Below, in pieces: positions 23,638 to 36,360 of a stretch of 64,000 bases of DNA. Under the pieces are notes generated by a model, which was given only the letters and a program-made list of their open reading frames with translations, was not told where the DNA came from and searched no databases. This DNA comes from Perilla frutescens (taxonomy: Eukaryota > Streptophyta > Magnoliopsida > Lamiales > Lamiaceae): contig BRKX01000006.1 of assembly GCA_026008535.1 (NCBI GenBank), positions 30,058,664-30,122,663 of the forward strand, written 5' to 3'. Position numbers and translations under genes: made by a program. Every line of letters starts with the position of its first letter. Position 1 is the stretch's first letter.

Positions 23638-26600
23638 ATGTCGAAGCCAGGTAAAAGTACATTCGGCTTAGAACTTCGATTGATACGTTGCTACGAAAAC
23701 ACAAACGCATTTAGCATGGAATGCATATTTCATGACAGAGAGGTACATTGATTTATTGAGCTTTACGATTTGCTTTCTTTTAAAAAATTAAAACTTACAA
23801 AGTTAATTTTTTTTGTAGGGTGTACAAATTCACGTAACAATTCCGAAAGCAAGTGTAGACAAGTTTAAACAGCGCCTTATTGAAGGCAATGTTTACGCTT
23901 TGATAGATTTTATTGTTGGAATAAACGTGATGAAGTACAAGACGACGGGGAGACTTTATAAGATTATTGTGTTCAAACAAACACGCATATTTCAAGTTTT
24001 TCATGCAGAGTTTATGCAGCAACCATATAAGATAAAGACATTTAATGATATTGCTAATATGCAGAATATTGGGGATGCAGCAATGTTTGGTAATATATTT
24101 GAATACACACGAAAAAATATGTAGTATTTTATATGGATTTGTGAATTAATTATTTTTTTTTACAGATGTAATGGGAACAATTGTGTCACACTACAGGCCG
24201 CTCACCAAAGAGATAAATGGGAAGCTGACCCAATTAATAGATTTGGTTTTGGAAGATCTGGAGTAAGAGTTTGTTATATTAAAGCACATATTTTTATTGT
24301 TTAATATTAAGACGTTTATGTATTCACTGCATTTTAATCAAATTTTTTAGTGGAAACACGATCTCAGTGACCTTATGGGAAACATATGCAGAAGAGATGA
24401 TAAAATTTATAGAAACAAAACCAGAAGAACCGGTTGCAGTAATTGTGCAGTTTTGCAGGCCGAATATGTATATGGGTAGGACAGTTTATTTGTTTCTGGT
24501 ACTTTTAATTATATGTGATGTTATAATTAATAAAATACTACAACAGGAGAAATGTGTGTGTCATCTATGTTTAATATTACAAAGATGGTGCTGAATTTGG
24601 CTGATTTCAATATTAGGTAAAATAATTCAATTGTTATATTACATGTTCTTTTTATATTTATAGCATTCTTGCATTTTATATCTCTGCTTTTGTTGGTATT
24701 TTAAAGTATTTGTTTTATATCTCTGCTTTTGTTGGTATTTGTTTGGAGGTATCTGAAAACTGGGAAGGTGAGATCCACCAGTATCTCTACTCTGACTTCA
24801 TCATCAAATAGGTCTCTGAATGATGAAATCAGATATGGAGATTTTGAACTGAAGAGTATTTCAGAAATTATGACAGATGAAAAGGTATTTTAAATAATTT
24901 AAATTGCACTAAAAGAAACTTATAATTTAAATTTATTCAACTGATTTTTTTAAAAAAATTAAGCTGAATTTTTTTAAAAAAATTAGCTTGGAAATTTCTG
25001 GATATTTGCAACCATACTATGCGTAGAGACCATTGGAGATTGGTCCTACTTGGCTTGCAAGAGATGCCAGAAGAAAATTACAAGAAGTGGAAATCAGTTT
25101 TTCTGCCAAAAATGTGAAACATTTGATATTGAAGGAAAGCTCAGGTAATTTTTTTTTAATCATATATAGTATAGATTTGATATTTTGCAGAGCAAAATTT
25201 AATTTTAAAAAGTTTAAATTGTAGGTATAAGCTGACTGTGAGGGTGGTTGATGACACTGGAACCACCACATTTCTGATGTGGGATAAGAAATGCATAAGT
25301 CTTTTAGGAAAAACAGCTACATAATTAAGTGTGGTAAAAAAAAATTAAAATTAAATCATGCAAATACTAATTAATTTTTTTGCATAGGGTAAAAACTACG
25401 AGGGAATTCCATCAGGGCTGGAACATTTAAGCAACAAAAAAGCTTTGTTCAACATTTCTGTTCAACCTGGACAGGCCAAAAACTACACTGGGTCATATAG
25501 TGTAGCCAGAATTTGTATTGACAGGAAAATAATAAAAAAAGTTTGTGGAGAAGAAATTGGTATTGAGGTATTGAAGAAAAGAAACACATAAAGTATATTA
25601 TTTTAAATGAATATCTTTATGTAATTAATGGGTCATTTTTTTATACATGATGAGGAATCCATTTCAATAAATGGATCAGAAATTATTGAAGATATGGTAT
25701 GTTTTTTAAAAATTTTATTATAATATTAAAGTAAACAATAATTGTAACCTAATAATTATTTAACATACAGGTTGGATCATCTTCAAAAGCATGTGTTCAA
25801 TCAAAAAGTTGTGAGGTTAAAAGCAAAACCATACAGCAAATATTAGAAGATGGGGAGGTAAATTTCACATTAATTATATTCAAATTCGAATTATTATTCT
25901 TTCAGAATAAATAATTTTATATTTCAATTACACAACAAAATTTTGATGAAATTCAGAGTGGGGAGTTCATAGTGTATGCCACTGTGAATAGCATTGAGGA
26001 TATTTTTGGCATTTCATATCTTGCATGCAAGGAATGTCTGAAAGAATTAGATGTACAAGATGAACTCAAATTCTTTTGCGAGAAATGCCAGAGTTTTGAC
26101 ATAGTTGGCAAATCAAGGTCATTTATTATTATAAATTTTAAGTTTTTAATTTATTTTGTAAATGGAGTATTTTAAACATTTTTTTTTAAAAATATAGACA
26201 CCAATTGACTGTCAAAGTCAGTGACTGTACTGCAACTGTAATCTTTCGTATGTGGGAAACACAATGCATGGAAATGATTGGAAAAAACACAGCAGAGGTA
26301 TGTAGCATAAATGTTTAAAATAATAAAAAATTATGAGTACAAAATTATAATAATTTTTTTTGTAGAAAGAGATATTTGATCTACTTCCAGCTAAAGTTGA
26401 AGGCATTTGCAATAAAAAAGGTTTCTTTAATATTACTGTCCTGCATCAGCAGGTCAATAATAATAAAGGACCGTTTGATGTTGTAAAAGTTGTGGTTGAT
26501 GAGAGCACAGTTTCAGAAAATGTGAGTGTTTTTAGTGATATAAGTAAAATTTACAAAATATTTAAAAAATAAATATTGTATCAAATAATTATTCTCATTG

Positions 26601-26925
26601 TGTAGGGAACCTCAAGCAAATCAAAGAAAGGAAAATAAATTGTTGATGAAAATTCAGATCAAGTTTAATTTATTTTTTTACACAGATTACATTTTATCGC
26701 TATACTACATTCATACATATAATATGTTTTGATCAACTGTGTTTTTTTAAAAAAATTCAGTTGAACATAAGGGAAGCATTAATGACCCCAAAAAGGACGA
26801 ACACGACCAACAGTGATGCAGTTAATAGTATGACAAATGATCATGTAAAGAGAAATATGCTTGATGAGTTTTCAGCAACAACAAACAAGAGGATCAAAAG
26901 AGTGGTGAAGAAAGAGAAACATTGA
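23638..26925 (+). pseudogene. Helitron RPA70-like ssDNA-binding gene with duplicated zinc OB module, two stops
   Basis: Exons joined in frame at GT-AG sites: 23638-23742, 23819-24089, 24166-24262, 24351-24475, 24547-24616, 24749-24884, 24987-25144, 25225-25333, 25388-25567, about 25650-25696 (acceptor unclear), 25771-25857, 25957-26117, 26198-26297, 26366-26521, 26606-26662, 26761-26925. The N-terminal OB fold has LRLIRCYENTNAFSMECIFH and VYALIDFIVG. A second OB follows (HYRPLTKE, GNTISVTLWETYAEE). Two C-terminal zinc-ribbon OB units come next, CKRC-X12-CQKC and CKEC-X13-CEKC, each followed by a LTV(R/K)V..D strand and a MW motif. The tail is basic (KKGK; RIKRVVKKEK). In-frame TAA codons lie at 25322-25324 and 26636-26638. 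RPA-like proteins are thought to coat single-stranded DNA during rolling-circle transposition. Typical members have one zinc OB domain at the C-terminus; this has two. Confidence 0.85.
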
Positions 26926-27538
26926 TGGAAGAAAAAGGATGCAGATGTTTCTGAATGTGATTAGAAGTGTGGTGTTGGACTAAGTTTTGGGTTTTTTTTA
27001 CAAGAACAATTTTATTTTTTGCATTAACTTATTAGGGTTATGTTTTGAAGTTTTACATGAGTTATTAAAGTTTCAGATTATGGTACATATTTAAAACAAA
27101 AGAGGCCAGAAACAAATAATTATGCAAACAAGATATAATGCATAATATACAACTTTTATCACTTAATGCAGCAGGTTTATTAAAGCTAAAAAATAAATAG
27201 GACATTCATTGCATCAGAAACATGCCACAGTACATATGTTGGAATATATATGTGCCACTTTGTAAATAATGAATTATACAAGTAATAATGCAAATAATTA
27301 ATAATATAGACAGAAACAATTAAACATGCAATTTGAATATGCCATTCTTAGATAACTACAGGAACAATAGAAAAAACATGCACAAGATCAATACAAAAAA
27401 CATGCATACTCATATAAAAAGTAATTAAAATGCCCCTATAGGAAAAAAATTATAAAAAAAAAGCCAGAAACAAATAATTATGCAAACATAATCAATACAA
27501 ACAGAAACAAATAATTATACAGACAGAAATAATTAAAC
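26926..27538. repeat. Helitron interior spacer with a duplicated segment
   Basis: Between the two Helitron genes, the words GCCAGAAACAAATAATTATG and, further on, TTAAACATG(C/A)AATTTGAATATG occur first at about 27106-27340 and again at about 27462-27552. The second copy runs into the first codons of the Rep/helicase frame. The spacer is otherwise AT-rich and noncoding. Confidence 0.6.
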
Positions 27539-30500
27539 ATGAAATTTGAATATGACATTCTTATAAAACAACAGGATCAATACAAAAAACATGATCCCGT
27601 TTTTATTTGTAAATTTTGTGGAGCACATTTTTGGTATGATGAGAGGTTGGGAAAATATTCAAATTCACGAATTACGAAATACTCATTGTGCTGTGTTGGA
27701 GGAATAATTAAATTGCCACCTGTTCAAAGGCCTCCTAAAGTTTTGGAAAGTTTGCTCTACAAAAATGATCATAAGAGTAAACATTTTCTTGATAATATTC
27801 ATTCCTACAATAGTATGTTTTCTTTTACATCAATGGGAGGTAAGATAGATTTAAATTTAAATATTGGTAATTCTCCACCGACATTCCGACTGCACGGTCA
27901 GAATTATCATATGATTGGAAGTCTATTGCCACCGCAATGTTCTACACCAAAGTTTGCTCAGTTATATATTTATGATACTGAAAACGAAGTTGCAAATAGA
28001 ATGCTTTCTGTGAGGTAATTTATATTTATTATTATAATTTTTTGAATATATCTCTTAATATTATGTACGTTCGTTGTAATTCAATTTTATATTTTTTATT
28101 TATATAGGAACAAAAAAAGTCTAAGCACACTTCATGCAGAGATTGTTTTTGAACTTAAAAGCATGTTGGATGAATATAATGTTTTTGCAAAGTCATTTAG
28201 GATGGCAAAGCACAACATTGTAGATCTTGGTCAATCTGATGTTAAGTTGAAACTTATTGGTAGATGTGGAGGCGATGCTAGAATGTATAATCTTTCAACT
28301 GTGTCTGAAGTTGCTGCGTTAGTTGTTGGAGATTTTGATCAGTCTTTTGGAGATAGAGACATAATCTTGGAAACTCAAACTGGAGAATTGAAACGCATTA
28401 ATGAGTTAAATACAGCCTATTTGGGTTTACAATATCCTCTTCTGTTTCCATATGGTGAAGACGGTTATAGAGAAGATATACCATTTTCATATTTGCATTC
28501 TTCAACAACTAACGGCAGAAAGATGGTCAGCATCAGAGAATATTTTGCATATCGATTGCATGAAAGAGATTTTGATGCAAAAACCATTATAAGCTCAAGG
28601 AGATTATTTCAACAATTTGTTGTTGATGCTTACACAATGGTTGAATCTGCTAGACTTTTACATATACGAACACATCAACAATCATTGAGATGTAATGTGT
28701 ACAAGGGTTTAGAAGAGGCTTTAACAAGAGGTGAAAGAAATCCCACAAATCAAGGAAAACGAGTTATCCTACCTTCAACATTCACTGGAGGAGCTCAATA
28801 CATGATTCAAAATTACCAAGATGCTATGTCTATTTGTCAGTGGGCTGGATATCCAAATATATTCATCACATTCACATGCAATCCAAGGTGGCCATAAATT
28901 GTAAGATATGTGCAGGAAAAAGGATTGAAATCTGAAGATCGTCCTGATATTGTTTGTCGAGTGTTCACAATGAAGTTGGACAGTTTGATTTACGATCTGC
29001 GCCAAAACAATGTCTTTGGAAATGTTAAAGCAGGTATGTCTTAATTTTATTCAAATTATTCTTTCAAAGTTTTATTTTAATATAATTTAATTATTTTTAC
29101 TTTGAATTATAGTTGTGTACACTATTGAATTTCAAAAGAGGGGTATTCCACATGCGCATATCTTGCTTTTCATATCGAAAGAAGATCAAAATCGAGGATC
29201 AGAAGTGATTGATCAAATTATATCAGCTGAAATACCTGATAAAGATCTGGATCCACAATATTACACAGCTGTACATGAATTTATGATTCATGGTCCATGT
29301 GGTGTTGCGAAAAAAAAATTCACCTTGCATGAGAAATGGTCGCTGCAGTAAATATTTTCCAAAAAATTTTACTGAGACAACAACCACAGATGAAGAAGGA
29401 TATCCAATATATAGACGCAGAGACAATGGAAGAACAATTTTGAAGAATGGGATGCTGATGGATAATAGATATGTGGTTCCTCACAATCGATTCCTTCTCA
29501 TGAAGTATGCTGCCCATATAAATGTGGAATGATGCAATCAGTCAAGATCAATAAAATATTTGTTCAAATATGTGAACAAAGGTCACGATCGTGTCACTGC
29601 AACATTTTATCAGAGCACTCAAGATGATGAAAGTGGGAAAAATATTGATGAAATAAGTATGTATTATGATTGTAGATATATTTCCCCTTGCGAGGCTGCA
29701 TGGAGAATATTTGGATTTCAAATTCAATACAAATACCCTCCCGTTGAGAGATTAAGTTTTCATCTTGAAAATGAACAGACAGTTTTCTTTCAAAATTCTG
29801 ATTCAATGGATGATGTCCTCAACAGACCAACTGTCCATGAAAGTATGTTTTTAGCTTGGTTTGAAGCAAATAAGAAGTATCCGGAAGCGCGGAAACTTAC
29901 TTATGTTCAATTTCCAACAAAATTTATTTAGAAACAAGCTAAAAAAGAATGGGTGCCAAGGAAACAAAATTTTTCAATTGGAAGAATTTTCTTTGTTCCT
30001 CCGGGTAGTGGGGATATGTATTATTTGAGGTGTTTGCTTAATGTTGTACGGGGACCTACGTGTTATGAAGACATCAGAAAAATTAATGGTGTGCAGTATG
30101 CTTCATTCAGAGATGCATGTTATGCTTTGGGATTGTTAGATGACGATAAAGAATTTATTGATGGGATTGTCGAAGCAAGTTATTGGTCATCTGCTGAATC
30201 TCTCAGAAAGTTATTTGTTACATTGTTAGCCTCTGATTCAATTGGACGTCCAGAAGTTATGTGGAATAATTGTTGGATGTATTTAGCAGATGATATATTA
30301 TATAAGCAACGATCAATACTGCAACACCCTGGTACTTCAAATTATAATTGTTTAATATTTGTTTAATTGTTGCATAATATATTAAATTCCATTATTAACT
30401 ATTCTTATAATTGTACAGAATTGCACTTGATTGATGAACAAATTCAAAGTTATTGTCTGGTGGAAATTGAAAAGTTGATGAAGAGTTTTGGAAGGACTTT

Positions 30501-32066
30501 ACGAGAATTTGAAGGTATGCCATTTCCAAGTTCTGACTTTTTTCAATCTCAGGAAAATAGATTGATAAATGATGAAATGAGATGTGATAGGATGGAATTG
30601 GAAAATGATCACAAAGTGTTTGTTAGCAAACTAGCAGATGAACAACACAATGTGTATCGAATTGTATTGGATGTTATATCATCGGAATCAGGGGGAATGT
30701 TCTTTTTATATGGATACGGAGGTACTGGAAAGACATTCATATGGAAAACATTATCAGCAGCGTTGAGATCAAAAGGAGAAATAGTTTTAAATGTTGCATC
30801 AAGTGGTATTGCTTCTATATTATTACCAGGTGGACAACGCATTCAAGATTTAAGATACCGTTAAATCCAAATGAGGATTCCACCTGTAATATTATTTAAG
30901 GAAGTCCGCTAGCAGAACTGATTCTTAGATGCAAGCTGATAATTTGGGATGAGGCACCTATGATGCACAAATACTGCTTTGAAGCTTTGGATCGAACACT
31001 TCGAGATATAATGTGTGTATCTGATTCTTCAAATGCACGTATAATTTTTGGAGGAAAAATAATCATTTTTGGAGGAGATTTTCGACAGATCTTACCAGTT
31101 ATTCCAAAAGGAAGCAGACAGGATATTGTTAATGCCACAATAAATTCTTCTTATCTGTGGAAACACTGTCGAGTCTTAAGATTAACAAAAAATTTAAGAC
31201 TGTCGAATTTGGGGCCTAATGATGTAGCTGATGAGGTTGAACAATTTGCAAATTGGATTACTGGTATTGGAGACGGTACAATCGGTGGCCCAAATGATGG
31301 ACATGTGAATATTGACATCCCTGATGATATTGTATTGAAATGGTCAGGAGATCCGATTTCAGCAATTGTTCATAGTACTTTTCCATCATATGATACTGAT
31401 ATTGCAGATACAACTTATCTACAAGAACGAGCAATTCTTGCACCAACTTTAAATGTGGTTGAATCTGTAAATCAATACATGCTTTCTCTGAACAAGGGTG
31501 ATGGCAGATTGTATTTAAGTTGTGACTCGACATGCAACTCAGATAACAATATAGGTTTGCTGCAAGAAGTTCATACTCCGGAATTCTTAAACAGTATAAG
31601 ATGCTCAGGGGTTCCGAATCATGAATTATTTTTGAAAGTAGGTACTCCTGTTATGTTGTTGAGAAACATAGATCATGCAAATGGTTTATGTAATGGGACT
31701 CGATTGATGATCACAAGGCTTGGCAAACATGTTGTCGAAGCAAGATTTATTAGTGGCCAAAATGCATAGCAAATGGTACTAATTCCAAGAATGTCTCTTA
31801 CACCTGCTGATCCCAGATTGCCATTTAAGTTTCAGAGAAGGCCATTTTCTCTGATGCCCTCATATGCAATGACGATAAACAAGAGCCAAGGACAATCACT
31901 GTCTCACGTTGGTTTATTGTTGCAGAAGTCAGTATTCACTCATGGACAATTCTATGTTGCTGTTTCAAGGGTTAGAAGTCGTGGTGGATTGAAGATCTTA
32001 CTTGATGATAATGATACAAATACCACCACAAATATTGTATATAGAGAAGTTTTTCAGAATTTGTAA
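27539..32066 (+). pseudogene. Helitron Rep/helicase (HUH nuclease plus PIF1-type helicase), multiply broken
   Basis: The domain order is the plant Helitron one. First comes an N-terminal region with FICKFCGAHFWYDER and MFSFTSMGGKIDLN, then the helitron-like domain (PLLFPYGEDGY, RLFQQFVVDAYTMVE, FITFTCNPRWP). The Rep HUH motif [10 protein letters not shown] has its histidines at 29151-29153 and 29157-29159, and the two-tyrosine motif is KYLFKYVNKGHD. The helicase has Walker A GYGGTGKT (30712-30735), Walker B IIWDEAPM near 30945, GGDFRQILPVIPKG, and C-terminal SYAMTINKSQGQSL and VAVSRV. Introns are 28015-28107, 29034-29112 and 30332-30418. Damage seen: stops at 28895-28897, 29530-29532, 29929-29931, 30897-30899 and 31767-31769; a frameshift in the A-run at 29310-29318; another near 30835-30845. 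The ATG at 27539 lies in a local duplication, so the original start is uncertain. The enzyme would nick and unwind DNA for rolling-circle transposition. Confidence 0.92.
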
Positions 32067-32185
32067 AATTCCTGCTTTTATTGTTTTTTTTAATAGTAAA
32101 TTTTATTTTTCATAACATAAAGTGTATATAATTTAAATATGAATTAATATTCATTTAAAATGTTAAGAATTATATAAGTACCTAT

Positions 32186-32222
<37 letters not shown>
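32186..32222. repeat. TA/TG microsatellite near the Helitron 3' end
   Basis: A run of TA dinucleotides passes directly into about eleven TG dinucleotides. It lies inside the Helitron about 250 bp before its 3' hairpin. Confidence 0.9.
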
Positions 32223-32443
32223 CATGTAAAATTTATGTTAATAATTGTTTTGGTAAAATTAATAATTATTAACAATCAATTTTATAAATTTATAAAAAAA
32301 TTAAATACCAATATATGTAAAATTACAGAGAAATATAACATAATTTTAATTTTAAATATATTTGTATTGCAAATAATGCAACAGTGAAATAACAATTCGC
32401 TTCCACCGTGCAACGTACGTCTCACATCCCGCGTTACTTCCAT

Positions 32444-32469
32444 CGCGCAACGCGCGGGCACTGTACTAG
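32444..32469 (+). other. Helitron 3' terminator hairpin and CTAG end
   Basis: CGCGC (32444-32448) and GCGCG (32452-32456) pair around the loop AAC. CTAG follows nine bases later at 32466-32469, with a T after it. This short GC-rich stem just before CTRR is the transposition stop signal of Helitrons. Confidence 0.92.
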
Positions 32470-33715
32470 TTTTTATTAATAATTCAATAATTTTGAGATT
32501 GTACATTTTGAATATTGGACATGTAAAATTATATATACTGAAGTTTAATAGGTTAATTTCTTAGTTTATGTGTCACTATATTAAAATGATGGTTATATTT
32601 GGCTTTTTTTTTAGTTCAAATATAATTCCCCCAATCATGTTCAAGCATTAAAATTAAAAGTAAAATATAATTACAATAAAATGATAATAAAAGTTGTTTC
32701 AAAATATTTTACAGCATTTATGTGTACTAACATATTATGCAATGTGTCCAAATACATGACATCATGTCATTAAATAAAATATCGAATTTGATCTAAAAAC
32801 TAAAATCACACGTGTGATCAACACAAGTAAAAAAACATTACGAGTCACATTGATCTTTTGGGTAGACATTACAGAAAATAAATTGCCACTTAATAAGACC
32901 ATCCGGCTCAAAATGTCCAAAACATCAAAATTATTAGCTTTTATTCTTTTTCTCCAATTTTAATTTATTTTGATTTGGTATAATTTTATGTTATTATTTA
33001 GTATTTATTTCATTCAATTAAGATTTATAATTATTTTAGTATCTAATTTTTATTTTTTAGTTAATATAATCTATTTTTAAGGTTGATTATTCCAACTTTA
33101 GGATATATAATTTTTTAAAATTTCAATTCTTAGCAATAAATATTAATTAGAATTAATTATAATATAATACATTTTATTTTTATAAAAATATTATTAAAAC
33201 TACATAATTTTGATATTGACACACGTATGAAATACGCAATTTGGACTGGAGGTCTCATCCGCATTAAAACCTATAATAAATAAAATAAAATTAACAAAAC
33301 ATGAATACGTTGTCATGACATATACAATTTATATAATTTTGTTAGATGTAGAAATCTTCCTTTATTTTACTTGTTAAGGTTGTCGTTAATAATTTAATAT
33401 AACAGGTGGAAAGTATTTATGGATTTGATACAAAAGAAGCCTTGGCGGGGAGGTAAATTTAATTTAAGGTGGATGTAGTACATTGCTTCATTGTTCAGTG
33501 ATGTGGTTCTTAAATATTAGATGTATGGGTCTCGACATTCATCTCTTATATATTAGATGTATGGGTATGGACCCATCAGACTGGTACAGATCTAATAAGG
33601 CCCAACACCCAAAAATAACTGATTCATTTTCAGTGTGTGGATCCCACATGCTCCGTGTGGGGTACATGCGCCAAAAAATTATATATATTTTTTTATTTTT
33701 TTATTTTCTATTCTC
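32470..33715. other. AT-rich spacer right of the Helitron
   Basis: No gene or element could be recognised. The word ATATTAGATGTATGGGT is repeated at about 33514 and 33552. The frame at 33483-33740 spans this repeat and shows no known domain. Confidence 0.5.
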
Positions 33716-34100
33716 CCAAATTTTATACCCTAAAATATAATTAGTGAATTCTAAAAATTAAAATGAATTAATTTATTTTTTTTGAAATAAATATAAATAT
33801 ATATCCTAAAATTGATTTAATGGACCCTAAAATTAAAGTGAATGTTTTTTTAATTCGGCGAGTCGCGCAATGCATGAGCCCACACTCACTCGATAATTAA
33901 TTTAATTTTTTCAAAATAAATATAAATGGTAATTGAAAAAAAAAACCTAATTTTGCAATAAATATATACTCAAATGGAATTAGTGAACCATAAAATAAAA
34001 GTGAATGAATTTAATATTTTTTGAAATAAATATAACCCCTGACTGACAATAATAAACCTAAAAAACAAAATGAACCCTAAAAAATATAACAAAAACCACT
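33716..34100. repeat. Degenerate tandem repeat, unit about 80-120 bp
   Basis: Several diverged copies follow one another. They share the words CCTAAAAT, GTGAATGAATTT, and TTTTTGAAATAAATATAA in the same order. The downstream stretch to about 34180 is made of AACCCTAAAAA-like words. These resemble telomere repeats (CCCTAAA) only loosely. No coding content. Confidence 0.5.
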
Positions 34101-34736
34101 GAAAAATACTAAAAAAATCCTAAAAAATTATGAACCCCAAAAATCATGAATCCTAAAAAAACCTAAACCCCCATATACTCTAAACATTAATTGGAATGGA
34201 AAAAATCACAACTTGAACTACATAAACTCATATAAGATAAGTAGTAGGTCAATTACTTTTTAATGATACAAATGATATTTTTTGAATTTTAAGTGATGCT
34301 TTTTTAATGTTAGAATATATTGATTTTTATCATTTTTTTTACAGGTCAACACCGCCCAATGCGGGTTGACCCGCGTTAATCCTGACCCGTCTGATGAATG
34401 TATAAGTCTTATTAGATCTGGGGTGATGTATAGGAGACTTTGCCTTGTCCAGTTGATATATGTCTCTCGGCTCATTAATTTTGGTTATTTATACTATATT
34501 TTTTAGTTTGTCCAATAATAAAAGTTTCGATCAAATTTTTCAGTGAACCGAAAAATTTATTATGACATTTCAATTATAATATGGTAACATTTTAACTACC
34601 AATTATAATAGTCGATATCAAATTATTTTTTTAAATTAAAAATAACAAAAAAAATAGATATAGGAAGGTCCGCCTAACTATAGAATATAGCAGAGGGCGG
34701 AGAGAGAGAGGTTTAGAGGGGAAGGGTTTGCTTGGA

Positions 34737-34767
<31 letters not shown>

Positions 34768-35342
34768 AGGTATTTTATGAGATTCGTGGAGTCATTTGTA
34801 CGCCACTCTCTCCATTACTAAATATGAGACGTGCAGATTCACGCTCTTAGGAAGAAGGATCGACGCACGCGCTTGAAGATGTGTAGATTTTGTCGATTTG
34901 GTGAGTGGTTGTTGAACACGCGCCTAATTAGAGGGTGGGATGAAGTAATACTTTACTTATCCAGATGCCTTCATTTTTCAATTTAGGGTGGGGTGACTTA
35001 ATTTACAGTTGACGTCTTTAAACTTCTTTGGTCCTTTTTTTTTTTTTCCTTCTTCTTCTTTTTCCGCCTTTTTGTTGAATTATTTCTTGAATTCTAGCCA
35101 ACTAGATTTAGGTTCATTTGAAGTGGAAATTGGTTTTATTAATGATATCGATTCAATTAAAAATTCAGATAAAATTTGTAGGCTTTGTTCTTTAACTCTA
35201 AATCTTTTACTCTATAAATCTTTTAGTTCCTCTCATTCTACCCTCGTTATGATATTATTTAATTGTCAAACCTCAGATCAGATTATCTTTTCAAAGATAC
35301 CGACTATTATGATAATTAGTATTTATCATGTGAGATTCACAA

Positions 35343-35375
<33 letters not shown>

Positions 35376-35716
35376 TTGAATATGTTGTGTTTAATTATTA
35401 TTTTTAAAATTAAGAAAACAATATGCACATTAAGTAGGTAGGGTGATAAATTTTGTGTAGTTAGGACAAATAAAAAGAAAAATTAATTTTAGAAACTAAA
35501 TAAAAATTCACTTTAGAAAGACTTAAATTATTTCAAACTACATCATTATATAAATAACATTGTATAATTGTCCACAATTAAAGACCATTTAGTTTCTTTA
35601 AATATATGACAAGTATAAAAAATGTAATTGTTTATTTTAAATAATAAAATTGAAATAGAATATCAATAAATAATTGTGTATTATATTAGCTTATAAATCA
35701 TACTGAAATCATGTTA

Positions 35717-35801
<85 letters not shown>

Positions 35802-36360
35802 GTCACGATGATGATAGTGCAGCACAAATGAATTATTTTTTATGAGGCAACAAATGAAAAAAAGTATTCATATCATTTATTAAATATATGGAAAAAGTAT
35901 AAAAAATGATAAAATTAATATATAAAAAAAGGACTCATACAAAATTAGACTTTTCTCAAGGAAAATGATTTGAACTCAAGACCCATGGTTGAGATTACAA
36001 AATTTACTTCACATATTGGGAAAAAGTATTTAATATATTTGAAATTAAAAATAGAAAATAAAATAAAAAAACCCCAAAAAAATAAATCTGAAAGTATTAA
36101 AGATGAAATATTGCACACAAGCACGATTGTGCAACACCATTTTCTCTAGTAAGTTGGTGGTGGGTGTGCCAATGATGAGTGGTGTTTTTGCACAATAATT
36201 TGAAGTTTAAATGAAGTGATTTGCAGAGTGTTGCGTGTGTTTTAATCCAAATTGAGCGTTTAACCTCCCAGTTTGAAAGTTTTGTTTGTTGTTTGAGTTT
36301 TACAGGTAATGGAGGATAAATTAATGCAAATTTGAGGGATTTAAGACCATGAAATGATAG
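34101..36360. other. AT-rich spacer with microsatellites
   Basis: No supported gene. Simple repeats are a GA run (34735-34759), an ATT run (about 35343-35375) and a long AAT run (35716-35800). The GA run and the CT-rich stretch near 35040 look like a plant promoter or leader, but no coding exon follows. The frame at 35009-35407 encodes a tyrosine run from the ATT repeat and is treated as chance. Confidence 0.5.
35716..35800. repeat. Long AAT trinucleotide microsatellite, about 28 units
   Basis: An uninterrupted AAT run of about 85 bp. A shorter ATT run of about 33 bp lies 340 bp to the left at 35343-35375. Such uninterrupted runs are usually length-variable. Confidence 0.95.

Larger units (their letters stand above)
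22884..32469 (+). mobile_element. Helitron, 9586 bp, both termini present, genes broken
   Basis: The left end reads TCTATACTATATATAAAA, a plant Helitron start, preceded by A. The right end is CTAG (32466-32469) followed by T, so the element sits between A and T as Helitrons do. Nine bases before CTAG is the hairpin CGCGC-AAC-GCGCG (32444-32456). The end GGCACTGTACTAG matches the usual GCACGGGCAC..CTAG form. Inside are an RPA70-like gene (23638-26925) and a Rep/PIF1-type helicase gene (27539-32066) on the same strand. This is the usual gene content of autonomous plant Helitrons. Both genes have stop codons, so this copy should not move by itself, though it may be mobilised in trans because its ends are intact. 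Helitrons leave no target duplication. Confidence 0.93.

Noticed and set aside
35009..35407. 132-residue frame with a tyrosine run
   Set aside because: The tyrosines come from the ATT microsatellite and the rest is low-complexity.
32470..36360. Hidden host gene in the spacer
   Set aside because: GA-rich and CT-rich stretches resemble a promoter, but no coding exon with sensible splice sites could be found on either strand.
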